This document shows positions 16,929-26,628 of a stretch of DNA of 64,000 bases, in pieces. The first letter of the stretch is position 1, and the number at the start of each line of letters is the position of its first letter. Source of the DNA: Candidatus Alloclostridium intestinigallinarum (GTDB lineage Bacteria; Bacillota; Clostridia; Christensenellales; UBA3700); the NCBI GenBank assembly GCA_904382605.1, contig CAJFJA010000008.1, positions 1-64,000 of the forward strand, read 5' to 3'. The notes beneath the pieces were generated by a model, which was not told where the DNA came from, searched no databases, and worked only from the letters and a program-made list of their open reading frames with translations. The position numbers and the translations under genes were made by a program.

Positions 16929-17999
16929 ATGGTTATATTACACATCGCAAATATCGGAGATAACTTGGCGAACGGCGTTCATGTTGCCGTTCCCAGGCAT
17001 GTTCAGGCTCAAGCTAATCTTGCGCAGGTATTGCTTGTAAATATTCGCAATATCAATGTGGCGGGCGATATGCAATGTGAATATAAAGGCGCGGAAAGTT
17101 TTCCGGATTATCTGCCCGAGCCGTTTAATAAGCCGGATATAGCGATATTCCATGAAGTAAATTATATTGAATATATAAAATTATACAAACAGCTTTTAAA
17201 ACGGAACATTCCGTACATAATTGTTCCTCACGGTGAAATAACGCAAGCAGCATTAAATAGAAAGTGGTTGAAAAAAAAGATTGCCTATACGCTTTGGTTT
17301 AACCGTTTTATAAAAAAGGCAGCCGCGGTGCAATGCCTTTCCGAAAACGAGGCGAAGGAAAGCGTAATTGCAGAGAGCAAAATTATAGTACCCAACGGCA
17401 TGGAGCTTCATGAACAAAAACCCGTCCATTTTGATAGGAAAGGTATGAAGCTTGTATATATCGGAAGACTCGATCCTATACATAAAGGGCTTGATTTAAT
17501 GATAAAAGCAGTAGGTGAAATTGCCGGATATATGCGTGAAAATGACATATCGTTGAATATATATGGTCCTGATATAAACGGCAGACTTGCTATTATAAAT
17601 GGATATATTGAAGAAGAAAACGTCGGGGACATAGTGCACACCCATCCCCCCGTCTTTGGAGAAGAAAAGGCGCGGGTTATTAATGAAGGCGACCTATTTA
17701 TACAAACTTCGAGATTCGAAGGCTTGCCAATGGGTATTTTGGAGGCGCTGTCTTATGGAATGCCTGTTATTGTAACGGAAGGCACTAGGTTAATGGAGCA
17801 GGTAACGGAAAATAATTGCGGATATGCCGCGGGAGATTGCGTAGAAAGTATTGCCGATGCAATAAAACAGGCTTTTGTCACAAAAGATAAATGGAAGGAA
17901 CTCGGAATTGCCGCCAGGGCATTTATTAAAGAGCATTATCAGTGGAGCAAAATCGGAAAGCAATCTGTGAGGCAATATGAGGGGTTGATCAATGAATAA
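16929..17999 (+). CDS. Glycosyltransferase family 4
   Basis: 356 residues, GT-B fold. The C-terminal half has LVYIGRLDPIHKGLDLMIKAV and the E-x7-E nucleotide-sugar motif in EGLPMGILEALSYGMPVIV (about 268-286). The start at ATG 16929 is chosen because the domain begins VILHIANIGDNLANGVH; the ribosome site is weak and upstream codons belong to the broken gene. It adds a sugar to the repeat unit. Overlaps the next gene by eight bases. Confidence 0.82.
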   Translation: MVILHIANIGDNLANGVHVAVPRHVQAQANLAQVLLVNIRNINVAGDMQCEYKGAESFPDYLPEPFNKPDIAIFHEVNYIEYIKLYKQLLKRNIPYIIVPHGEITQAALNRKWLKKKIAYTLWFNRFIKKAAAVQCLSENEAKESVIAESKIIVPNGMELHEQKPVHFDRKGMKLVYIGRLDPIHKGLDLMIKAVGEIAGYMRENDISLNIYGPDINGRLAIINGYIEEENVGDIVHTHPPVFGEEKARVINEGDLFIQTSRFEGLPMGILEALSYGMPVIVTEGTRLMEQVTENNCGYAAGDCVESIADAIKQAFVTKDKWKELGIAARAFIKEHYQWSKIGKQSVRQYEGLINE

Positions 18000-18984
18000 G
18001 TATAGCATTATAGTACCGGTATATAATGTCGAAAAGTATATTCGGGAGTGTTTGGATTCCATTAAAAATCAGACTTACGGAGAATTCGAAGCAATATTAG
18101 TAGATGATGGTACTCCCGATAACAGCGGTAAAATATGTGATGAGTATGCCGCAAGCGATGGACGTTTTAAGGTTATCCATAAACAAAACGGCGGACTTAT
18201 TTCCGCATGGAAAGAAGGACTTTGGCATGCAGAAAATGATCTCATAGTATTCGTTGACAGTGATGATACAATTAAAACCGATACTTTGGCAATACTTGAA
18301 GAAAAAGCCGATTATTCCAAGGCGGATCTTATTCAGTTCGATGCTATGACAGGAAAAGATACACTAAATGTCGAATATAAGAACATAACGGATTTATTGC
18401 CGGTTCTTTTATATTACAAAGGGTATTCAAAGATTGTAAAAAACAGTAGGTGTGGGAAAGTTTTTAAGAAGGGAAAATTACTGCCGTTATTAAATGATAT
18501 AGATAACCGCGTGGAAATAGGCGAAGATAGGCTTACGACATTTTGTTATCTGTTGAACATAGACACGGTTGGATTTATTGATTTTGGAGGGTATAATTAT
18601 CGTCAGCATGCAAACTCAATGACTCATAGTTATAATGAAAATTTTTATGAAAAAACAAGCGTTTTGTTTGACTCGCTGAAAATTGTGATAGATAAATACG
18701 CAAAAGGTTACGATTATACAGATCAGCTTTGCAAAGAAAAGGTTATTTATGCGATAAATATTATGGCAAATGCGTTTCTTGCGAAAGACAAAAAGATAAG
18801 ACGCCATGTTTTCGGGCAGGTGTTATCAGATGCCGAAATGACGCGCGGATTTCGGATTATAGATATGGATGATTTGAGCTTTTATCAAAAAAAAATGGCG
18901 TCGGCATTAAAAGACGGCAGTTATTTTCGGATTGCATTTTGGCAGTGTATTAGGAAAATAAAAAGAGTCGTCAAAGGAGTATAG
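17992..18984 (+). CDS. Glycosyltransferase family 2
   Basis: 330 residues. GT-A hallmarks: SIIVPVYNVEKYIRECLDS, LVDDGTPDNSGKICDEY and DxD in VFVDSDDTIK (about 82-91). The C-terminal ~200 residues are an accept-specific extension. It shares layout with the gene at 20212. Low-GC like its neighbours. Confidence 0.85.
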   Translation: MNKYSIIVPVYNVEKYIRECLDSIKNQTYGEFEAILVDDGTPDNSGKICDEYAASDGRFKVIHKQNGGLISAWKEGLWHAENDLIVFVDSDDTIKTDTLAILEEKADYSKADLIQFDAMTGKDTLNVEYKNITDLLPVLLYYKGYSKIVKNSRCGKVFKKGKLLPLLNDIDNRVEIGEDRLTTFCYLLNIDTVGFIDFGGYNYRQHANSMTHSYNENFYEKTSVLFDSLKIVIDKYAKGYDYTDQLCKEKVIYAINIMANAFLAKDKKIRRHVFGQVLSDAEMTRGFRIIDMDDLSFYQKKMASALKDGSYFRIAFWQCIRKIKRVVKGV

Positions 18985-18988
18985 CCGA

Positions 18989-20215
18989 ATGGATGCAGGA
19001 GCAAGATTGTTGCGACATGACTTGAAATTGATAAGCAGGCGCAAACTTTCGTTTAGCGGCTGGCTTTTGGCGCTCAGTTTTTTTGTTATACCATTCGACG
19101 CGTATCTTGGAAGTCAAAACTTATCATTTATAACGATAGGTATCTTGCTGTTGTTCATGCTGTCAAGGGTTATAGAGTGTTCCGTGAAGGGGATAGCTAT
19201 AAAGTTCAGATTCAATATTGTAACCGCTTATCTTGCATACAATGTTTTCAGCGCTCTATATGGCGCGTTGAAAGTAGGTGCGACATACAATAATCTATTG
19301 TTTTTTTCGATGGTGTGTTTTTTCGTGGTGTTCGTATGTTGGCCGGTGTCAGCAAGAGAATTACAATGTATAGCTTCGGTTTCTGTTGTCCAAATGGTGG
19401 TATTTATTGCTATTTGCTTTAGATACGTTTCGATTGCCGATGGAAGCATATATATGGGGATACGTGATATAGTAGATCCAAATTATCTCGTAACAAACAG
19501 TTTGCTGATGATTGCGTTCTTTCTTTATAAATTTCAGCAGACAAAAAGGACTTCAGTCGTATATACGCTGATTCAGGCATGTATTTTATTTCTTTATATT
19601 GTATGCATAGCGTTTATCGGTAGCAGAGGAGGTTTGGTGACGGCGTGTGCCGTTATAGTTGTGTATTTATTATTGCAGACACGCAAGCCGTTGCGTGCCG
19701 TATTGTTTCTGGCTGTTATCGGAATAATAGGTCTCATTCTGTTTTTTAATCTTTTGCCTTCATATATTACGGAAAGATTTACTTTACAGCATATCTTGCA
19801 GGACGGAGGCAGTGGCAGATTAACCATATGGAGTAATTATCTTTCCTATTATGCAGAACAAAATTTGGATTTTTGGTTATTCGGAGCTGGCAGAGATGTT
19901 CCACCCACTCAAATTTATCTTCCTGAGTTTGGCGTAGTGTATTATTCGCACAACTTGTTTATCAAAGCTCTTATTGAAGGCGGTATTGTGGGGTTGACAC
20001 TGCTTGTCGGTTCAATTGTGTATTTATTAAAAAAAGGGATTGCAAATAAAAATGGTATATTTGTAGCTACGCTCATAGCGTTTGTTGTCGGAGCGATTTT
20101 TTTGGATCTGGATAACATGAGGATTTTTTATCTGATACTGGCTTATGGAGTGAGCATAAATAAACGTATAATGAGTGTTTGGAAAGGCAATATATTGCTC
20201 CGGAGGGAGAGATGA
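18989..20215 (+). CDS. Wzy-type O-antigen/capsule polymerase-like membrane protein
   Basis: 408 residues with about ten hydrophobic segments and a larger outward loop near 260-320 that contains SGRLTIWSNYLSYY. The pattern of FIGSRGGLVTACAVIVVYLL, then RLTIW and YSHNLFIKALIEGG is typical of the O-antigen ligase/polymerase superfamily. Its place between glycosyltransferases and before a flippase supports Wzy, which joins repeat units on the outer membrane face. A ligase role cannot be excluded. Confidence 0.8.
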   Translation: MDAGARLLRHDLKLISRRKLSFSGWLLALSFFVIPFDAYLGSQNLSFITIGILLLFMLSRVIECSVKGIAIKFRFNIVTAYLAYNVFSALYGALKVGATYNNLLFFSMVCFFVVFVCWPVSARELQCIASVSVVQMVVFIAICFRYVSIADGSIYMGIRDIVDPNYLVTNSLLMIAFFLYKFQQTKRTSVVYTLIQACILFLYIVCIAFIGSRGGLVTACAVIVVYLLLQTRKPLRAVLFLAVIGIIGLILFFNLLPSYITERFTLQHILQDGGSGRLTIWSNYLSYYAEQNLDFWLFGAGRDVPPTQIYLPEFGVVYYSHNLFIKALIEGGIVGLTLLVGSIVYLLKKGIANKNGIFVATLIAFVVGAIFLDLDNMRIFYLILAYGVSINKRIMSVWKGNILLRRER

Positions 20216-21207
20216 AACTGAGCGTAATCGTGCCTGTTTATAATGCGGAAAAGTATTTGCGGCAGTGTTTGGATTCTTTGGTGAATCAAACATTCAGTAA
20301 TATGGAAATAATTCTTGTCAATGACGGCAGTAATGACGGCAGCGGCGTGATATGCGAAGAATATTGTAAAAAGTATAATAACGTCAAATATATAGATAAG
20401 CGAAACGAAGGCGTAATGGCGGCATGGATTGACGGGGTCAAAATAAGTGAAGGGGAATATATCGGGTTTGTGGATGCGGACGATTATTGCGAAACAGACA
20501 GATTCGAACAGTTTATAAACAGCGCCGAAAAAACACAGGCGGATATAGTTATCGCCGGGCACAGGACAATTGATTCAAACGGAAATATTTCCAATGCAGT
20601 ACGCAGAGGGAGTATAAGCCCGGGTGTTTATGAAGGCGAAGATTTGGAGTATATAAAAAATACGTATTTTAAAGAATCTTATTTTAGCGCTCTGCGTTGG
20701 GAAAAAATCACAAAAAACGAATTAATCAGAAGGAATATTTCAAGTTTCAACACCGAAATAGCGCTCGGCGATGATATAGTTTTTACATTGGCAACTTTAT
20801 TGGATGCAAAAAAATTGAGCGTCATAGAAAACAATGGTTATTATTATCGGTATAACGGCAATTCAATAACGCATAGTTTCTCTGAAAAAAGAATAGACGA
20901 GCTGTGTTATTTGTGTGAGAACATAAACCACATATGTAAATCAAAAGGCTATGACGCTTATAAAGACTTAGAATTTAAAAGGCAGTTATCAGTTACGACG
21001 ACAATGCTTATCAGCAGTAATAAACGATTTTTCGAAAAGAGAAAGCTCTTGCAAAGGCTAAGGAGAACCGATACTGTAAAAAACATTTTTGCCGATAATA
21101 AATATCCTATAATGTCCGTTGCGGAAAAGATGAAACTGTATTTGTTAAAGCACAAGTGCTATATTATGCTCATAATACTTGCACAATTGAAAAAAACAAA
21201 TAAATGA
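20212..21207 (+). CDS. Glycosyltransferase family 2
   Basis: 331 residues. Motifs SVIVPVYNAEKYLRQCLDS, LVNDGSNDGSGVICEEY and DxD in GFVDADDYCETDRF. Start ATG 20212 follows GGAGGGAGAG and overlaps the wzy stop. Similar in plan to the gene at 17992, and possibly an old paralogue. Confidence 0.85.
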   Translation: MKLSVIVPVYNAEKYLRQCLDSLVNQTFSNMEIILVNDGSNDGSGVICEEYCKKYNNVKYIDKRNEGVMAAWIDGVKISEGEYIGFVDADDYCETDRFEQFINSAEKTQADIVIAGHRTIDSNGNISNAVRRGSISPGVYEGEDLEYIKNTYFKESYFSALRWEKITKNELIRRNISSFNTEIALGDDIVFTLATLLDAKKLSVIENNGYYYRYNGNSITHSFSEKRIDELCYLCENINHICKSKGYDAYKDLEFKRQLSVTTTMLISSNKRFFEKRKLLQRLRRTDTVKNIFADNKYPIMSVAEKMKLYLLKHKCYIMLIILAQLKKTNK

Positions 21208-21222
21208 GAGTGCTCGAAAATA

Positions 21223-21453
21223 ATGTCTGTAAACAATACCAAATCCAGAGTGAAGAATTCTTTCCGAAACACCATGTTCGGGTTTTTGGGACTACTATTA
21301 TATCAGGTATTTAATTTTGCTACCCGTTCCGTATTTATTCGTTTACTTGGAGTCGAATACAAAGTCAATGGTTTGCGAAAATTTAATACATATAGGATAT
21401 GGACAGAAAAGTATCAGTATGATATAATATATACAATACCTACACTATATTAG
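21223..21453 (+). pseudogene. Truncated Wzx flippase remnant
   Basis: 76 residues. The first ~50 (FGFLGLLLYQVFNFATRSVF, then IRLLGVEY) match the N terminus of a polysaccharide flippase, whose usual continuation would be LGVNGL plus membrane helices. After VNGL the reading becomes unrelated hydrophilic sequence and stops. A full-length flippase gene follows at 23582, so this is probably a relic of an earlier locus arrangement. Confidence 0.6.
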
Positions 21454-21496
21454 TTAGTGAAGAGTAGTAAGCTTGGGTATCACCAGGAGATAAAAT

Positions 21497-22582
21497 ATGA
21501 AGATAATAGCATTTAATTTGCCGCAATTCCATGAGATCCCCGAAAACAATGAATGGTGGGGAAAAGGATTTACAGAGTGGACGAATATTAAAGCGGACAA
21601 TAAATACAGCGAAGGAATAAAGCCGCTGGATGGAAATTATTATAATTTTTTGGATAAGTCCACGATGCAATGGCAGACTGATTTATGTAAGAAATATGGG
21701 GTTTACGGCATGTGCTATTACCATTATTATTTTAATGGAAGATTATTGCTTGAAAAACCGGCAGAAAATTTATTGGAATGGAAAGATATTGATCAGAAAT
21801 TCTGCTTTTGCTGGGCGAATCATACATGGTGCCGCAGCTGGAACGGAACAAAAGAAGTTCTATTGGAACAAACATATGGAAAAGAAGAAGAATGGCGCAG
21901 GCACTTTGAATATCTTAAACCGTTTTTTGAAGATGACAGATATATCAAAATCGATGATAAACCTGTATTTATGATTTTTAATACTAGGGTTGAATGTTTG
22001 GAACAAATGATGTCGTATTTCGATGATGCTTGCAAAAAAGCCGGGTTTGCGGGGATATTTTATATTCAGTCGATATCAAATCAATGCTATTTGGAAAAAG
22101 TTCCCGAAAATGCAGACGCGATATTAACTAGAGAACCGGATTATTCTTATAACAAATACGTGAAAAAATTAAATAAGACTCCGTTGGGATTCATTGTAAG
22201 ATGTATTAGATACGTTAACCGTAAGATATTTCACATCAAGAGAATTAATTTGCGAAAATTCGATGGAAATAAACTTATGCGCTTCGCTACAGAAAACTTA
22301 AAGAAGGCTCCTACAGACAGACCATATTTTAGATGCGCGTGGTCTATGTGGGATAATACTTATCGCCATAAGTGGAGGGGATATAAAATATCAAGGCCGT
22401 CAAAAGAAGTATTTGAAGATTATCTGCGTGCTTTGAAGGAAGAATGTGAAAAAAGAAACGAGGAGTACATATTCTTCAATGCATGGAACGAATGGGCGGA
22501 GGGAATGATACTCGAACCCGAGGAAAAATACGGCTACTATTTTTTGGAAAGCATTAAGAAAGTAGTTATTGATGAAAAATAA
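21497..22582 (+). CDS. WbsX-like glycosyltransferase (GH99-like fold)
   Basis: 361 residues. It begins NLPQFHEIPENNEWWGKGF and continues with MCYYHYYFNGR, FCWANHTWCRSWNG and a C-terminal FFNAWNEWAEG. This is the signature order of the WbsX family, whose members lie in O-antigen and capsule loci and share a fold with family 99 glycosidases. The exact reaction is not settled for the family. Start ATG 21497 follows CAGGAG. Confidence 0.85.
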   Translation: MKIIAFNLPQFHEIPENNEWWGKGFTEWTNIKADNKYSEGIKPLDGNYYNFLDKSTMQWQTDLCKKYGVYGMCYYHYYFNGRLLLEKPAENLLEWKDIDQKFCFCWANHTWCRSWNGTKEVLLEQTYGKEEEWRRHFEYLKPFFEDDRYIKIDDKPVFMIFNTRVECLEQMMSYFDDACKKAGFAGIFYIQSISNQCYLEKVPENADAILTREPDYSYNKYVKKLNKTPLGFIVRCIRYVNRKIFHIKRINLRKFDGNKLMRFATENLKKAPTDRPYFRCAWSMWDNTYRHKWRGYKISRPSKEVFEDYLRALKEECEKRNEEYIFFNAWNEWAEGMILEPEEKYGYYFLESIKKVVIDEK

Positions 22583-22663
22583 AGTACTTGACATAAAGTG
22601 ATTGGTTATTTGTTTACAAATATTGATCACTACAAAATACAGATAAGATTTGGGTAAATAGTG

Positions 22664-23572
22664 ATGCAAATAGACGGAAGACAAGTATCGGTAATGGCAC
22701 AAATAATAACATACAATCCGGATATGGATATATTACGTGAAAATGTTAGATCCATAATTTCACAAGTAGATGCCTTATTGATATATGATAACGGCTCAGC
22801 CAACATAAAAGCCGTTGTTGAAGGTTTGCAAGATTATAATTGTGTTTGGATAAAAAATACTGTCAATATGGGAATAGGTGAAGCGCTCTATGATGGAATA
22901 AATTACGCTTATAAACAAGGATATAAATATATTTATACCCTTGATGATGACACGGTGTCTAATTATGATGTTGTAAAACTTGTCGTATCCGAATTAGAAA
23001 AAGACAATTCGTTGGCTATTATAGCAGCAGGTACGCAATTGCGGCTGGATGAAGATTTTTCAAAAAATAGCTATGAGAGCAAAATTGATTACGTGACGAA
23101 AGAAAGAGGTGTGATGACGGCAGGGAGCTGTGCACGCGTTGAATATATTTTGAATGAGGGCAACTATAAAAAGGAATGGTTTATTGATTGGATAGATTGG
23201 GAAATGTGCAATAGATTGATTAAGAGAGGTTATAAGGTGGCGTTACATAGGGGTGCCGCTCAAAGACATGCCGAGGGAAATAAATTGGAAAAGAAATTCT
23301 TTGGCAAGAACGTTATATCACAAGATTACCCTGCATTCAGGCTGTATTATCGTAGCCGTAATCTTGTTTTGTTAAGAGCATTAAATATGGATGATGAATA
23401 TTATCGAAAAAGAGCTTTCAAATCAGATTTTTCTTATCGGATAAAATGCATTCTCGCTATTGAAAGGAATAAGATTAAAAAGCTAACGGCAATCTTAAGA
23501 GGTATAATTAACGGTAAAAAGATGTTGCGAACAGGGAAAACGATTCCGTATAGTAAAAAATTTCCCTACTGA
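22664..23572 (+). CDS. Glycosyltransferase family 2, rhamnosyltransferase-like
   Basis: 302 residues from ATG 22664 (a GTG lies just before). Motifs IYDNGSANIK, TLDDDTVSNYDVV (DDD metal site, about 90) and the acceptor-side DWIDWEMCNRLIKRGYKV, typical of the RfbF/WbbL rhamnosyltransferase group. dTDP-rhamnose genes at 25237-28532 would supply the donor. Low GC; the start has no strong ribosome site. Confidence 0.78.
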   Translation: MQIDGRQVSVMAQIITYNPDMDILRENVRSIISQVDALLIYDNGSANIKAVVEGLQDYNCVWIKNTVNMGIGEALYDGINYAYKQGYKYIYTLDDDTVSNYDVVKLVVSELEKDNSLAIIAAGTQLRLDEDFSKNSYESKIDYVTKERGVMTAGSCARVEYILNEGNYKKEWFIDWIDWEMCNRLIKRGYKVALHRGAAQRHAEGNKLEKKFFGKNVISQDYPAFRLYYRSRNLVLLRALNMDDEYYRKRAFKSDFSYRIKCILAIERNKIKKLTAILRGIINGKKMLRTGKTIPYSKKFPY

Positions 23573-23581
23573 GGTGATTAA

Positions 23582-25240
23582 GTGGCTGTAAACAGGACAA
23601 AATTTGCATATATTAATATAGCATGCTCGTTGGTATCATCTATTTTGAGGATGGTGCTAGCGTTTTTTGTTCAGCAGCAATTGGTAAAGTATCTCGGATA
23701 TGATTTAGTGGGGGTAAATAGGACGTGTACGTCAATTATCGGCATGCTGTCGGTGGCAGAAATGGGCTTGGGAAGTGCAATAACATTTTGCTTATACGAG
23801 CCTCTTTCACACGATAACAGAAAAAAAATATCTGCCTTAATCAGCCTTTATCGTAAGATATACTACGGTGTGGCGTTCGTAGTCATTGTAGGTGTTGCGG
23901 TAACTATGCCGTTTATCAAAAAATTCACACAAAGTAACTATGATTTGAGTTATTTGTGTTTGGTTTACGGACTGTTTGCACTAAACACGGTGGCATCGTA
24001 CTTATTGTCATATAACCAAACACTTTTAGCAGCTGACCAACACGAATATATTACGACACTGATTACATCTGTCTCGTCTACATTGATGTATATAGTGCAA
24101 TTTGTGGTGCTTTACAGTGTAAAGTTTTTTGCTGATAAAGCGAGAGAATTCTTTGTGATATATTTATTGGTAGCGGTTCTATTTACGTTTATCGGGAATA
24201 TAGTGGTTTATATAATCGTACGTAGGAAATATCCATATATTAAGAAATTTAAAAAAGAAAAGCTTGGAAAAGATGATAAATCAACGATCAAAAAAAAAGT
24301 TGGCGCGCTGATTTATCATAGAATAGGTAATTATTTGGTTACAGGAACCGACACGCTGATAATTACGGGGTTTTTAACATCTGCGGTTTCCGGCATTACA
24401 AGTAATTACTATACAATCACGACTGCGCTGAATACGATTTTGACAAAAGTTCCGACTGCTCTGTTGCCGGGTTTTGGAAATTTAATTGTAGAAGCGGATG
24501 GAGAAAAGACATATTCTATATATAAGCGAGCACAGTTTCCGATATTCATTCTGTTCGCGATTGCGGGTATAGGAGCAACAGTGTTGAGCGATTTGTTTAT
24601 ATCACGAATATGGCTTAGTGAAACAGGTTTAATGGACCATGCATTTACAATTTTATTGGGGACAAACTTTTTTATAACAGGATACACGACGCTTATGGGC
24701 AGCGTGCGTTTTGCGGCAGGTGTATTTGAGCCTGATAAGTATTTGCATATCGTCATAGCTGTTCTCAATCTCGTTATTTCAATATTGCTTGTAAATGTTT
24801 GGGGTGCTGCCGGTGTATTGGTCGGAACGCTGATATGTTTGTTAATAAAAGAAAGCAGTGTTCTGCCGTATATATGTTGTAAATATGTATTCAAAATAAA
24901 AACTAGACCCTTGATTGCCAGATTATGGTTTGAGTATATTTTATATGGAATACTGTGCGGTGCGTGTTGGTTCATTTGCGGTACATTTACGATGGATAAT
25001 GCGATAGTGGAATTTATTTTGAAGGGGTTAATTTGCGCGGTGTTGCCTACGTGTGTAATATGTTTGCTGTATTGCAGAACTTCTGAAATGAAATATTATG
25101 TGGGAAGAGTTAAAAATTTGATTTCGAAAATTATAAATTGCATGCGAAAATCAAAAAGAAAGAAAGAGAATAACAATATCGACAGCAGTATAGAAGAAAA
25201 TCAAGTTATGTCTGATAATACGGAGGATCCAAAACAATGA
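23582..25240 (+). CDS. Wzx-type polysaccharide flippase
   Basis: 552 residues with 12-14 membrane segments and a hydrophilic, Lys/Glu-rich tail of ~50 residues. The N terminus reads VQQQLVKYLGYDLVGVNRT, like MATE/MOP-family O-antigen flippases. It moves the lipid-linked repeat unit across the membrane before Wzy acts. GTG start with GAGGTG five bases upstream. It overlaps the rhamnose gene by four bases. Confidence 0.85.
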   Translation: MAVNRTKFAYINIACSLVSSILRMVLAFFVQQQLVKYLGYDLVGVNRTCTSIIGMLSVAEMGLGSAITFCLYEPLSHDNRKKISALISLYRKIYYGVAFVVIVGVAVTMPFIKKFTQSNYDLSYLCLVYGLFALNTVASYLLSYNQTLLAADQHEYITTLITSVSSTLMYIVQFVVLYSVKFFADKAREFFVIYLLVAVLFTFIGNIVVYIIVRRKYPYIKKFKKEKLGKDDKSTIKKKVGALIYHRIGNYLVTGTDTLIITGFLTSAVSGITSNYYTITTALNTILTKVPTALLPGFGNLIVEADGEKTYSIYKRAQFPIFILFAIAGIGATVLSDLFISRIWLSETGLMDHAFTILLGTNFFITGYTTLMGSVRFAAGVFEPDKYLHIVIAVLNLVISILLVNVWGAAGVLVGTLICLLIKESSVLPYICCKYVFKIKTRPLIARLWFEYILYGILCGACWFICGTFTMDNAIVEFILKGLICAVLPTCVICLLYCRTSEMKYYVGRVKNLISKIINCMRKSKRKKENNNIDSSIEENQVMSDNTEDPKQ

Positions 25241-26628
25241 ATTTTATTGATACAAAACTCAGGGGTGTAAAAATAGTAGAACCGGTAGCATACGGAGATA
25301 ATCGTGGCTGGTTTATGGAAACTTATAACGAAGGGGAATTCCATAAAAACAATCTATATTATAATTTCGTGCAGGATAACCAAAGTTTTTCCGCACAAAA
25401 AGGAGTACTCCGCGGATTGCATTTTCAGAACAATCCTTTTGCGCAAGCCAAATTGGTGCGGTGCACCCAAGGTGCAATTTTAGACGTGGCGGTTGATATA
25501 AGAAAGGGCAGCGATACTTATCTGCAGTACGTAAGTGTGGAGCTGAGTGCGGAGAACAAAAGACAGCTACTTATTCCACGCGGGTTTGCGCACGGTTTCG
25601 TAACTCTCACAGACAACGTGATGGTGCAATACAAGGTAGATAATCTTTATAGTAAGCCGCACGATAGGGGAATACAATATTGCGACCCTTCAATCGGGGT
25701 TAAATGGGATATTACGAATCCGATTCTTTCGGTAAAGGATACCACAAGTCCCATGCTGAAGGACAGCGACGCGAATTTTACCATAAAAGTTTTGGTTACG
25801 GGCGTTAAAGGACAGCTGGGATACGACGTGGTGAAAAAGCTTACGCAAGAGGGATTTGAATGCAGGGGTATAGACATAGACGATTGCGATATTACCGACG
25901 AAAACGCTGTTAAGGAATATATAGTAAAATATAATCCTGACGTGGTAGTTCATTGTGCGGCGTATACGGCAGTGGACAGAGCCGAGGAAAACGAAGCGGC
26001 GTGCAGAAAGGTGAACGTGGAAGGCAGTGAAAATATAGCCAAAGCGTGCAGGCTGATAGATGCAAAGATGGTTTATGTCTCCACCGACTACGTATACGGA
26101 GGGGCGGGGGAGAAGCCGTTTGAAGTGACGGATAAAATTGCGCCGCTCAATGTGTACGGTAAGACAAAATTCGAAGGCGAGCAAGCATGCAGAAGGCATT
26201 TGGAAAAACTTTTCGTCGTAAGAACGTCGTGGGTATTCGGTAAAAACGGTGGTAATTTCGTGAAGACGATGCTTAAACTTGCGGGAGAGAAAAAGGAACT
26301 TTCCGTAGTAAGCGATCAGATAGGGTCGCCTACATATACGGTTGATCTTGCTGATTTTCTGTTTTATATTATTCAAACGGATAAATACGGCACGTACCAT
26401 TGCTCCAACGAGGGATATTGTTCGTGGAATGAGTTTGCCAAGGAGATATTCCGCCTGGCAGGTAAAGACGTCAGGGTAAACGAGGTATTGACTAAGGATT
26501 ACAAGAGCGTTGCGGCAAGGCCGCTTAACAGCAGATTGAGCAAGAAGTGCCTGGAAGAATGCGGTTTCGGCAAGATGCCGACATGGCAGGACGCTTTGGA
26601 CAGATATTTGAAGGAGATTGGAAAATGA
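25237..26628 (+). CDS. Fused dTDP-4-dehydrorhamnose 3,5-epimerase / reductase (RmlC-RmlD)
   Basis: 463 residues containing two enzymes. Residues ~1-180 are RmlC (LRGVKIVEPVAYGDNRGWF, QSFSAQKGVLRGLHFQ, IPRGFAHGFVTL). Residues ~186-463 are RmlD (VLVTGVKGQLGYD, YVSTDYVYGG and the YGKTKFEGE Tyr-Lys pair). They catalyse the last two steps to dTDP-L-rhamnose and are normally separate genes of ~185 and ~285 residues. There is no stop or frameshift at the joint, so the fusion looks genuine. It is coupled to rmlB by ATGA overlap. Confidence 0.88.
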   Translation: MNFIDTKLRGVKIVEPVAYGDNRGWFMETYNEGEFHKNNLYYNFVQDNQSFSAQKGVLRGLHFQNNPFAQAKLVRCTQGAILDVAVDIRKGSDTYLQYVSVELSAENKRQLLIPRGFAHGFVTLTDNVMVQYKVDNLYSKPHDRGIQYCDPSIGVKWDITNPILSVKDTTSPMLKDSDANFTIKVLVTGVKGQLGYDVVKKLTQEGFECRGIDIDDCDITDENAVKEYIVKYNPDVVVHCAAYTAVDRAEENEAACRKVNVEGSENIAKACRLIDAKMVYVSTDYVYGGAGEKPFEVTDKIAPLNVYGKTKFEGEQACRRHLEKLFVVRTSWVFGKNGGNFVKTMLKLAGEKKELSVVSDQIGSPTYTVDLADFLFYIIQTDKYGTYHCSNEGYCSWNEFAKEIFRLAGKDVRVNEVLTKDYKSVAARPLNSRLSKKCLEECGFGKMPTWQDALDRYLKEIGK

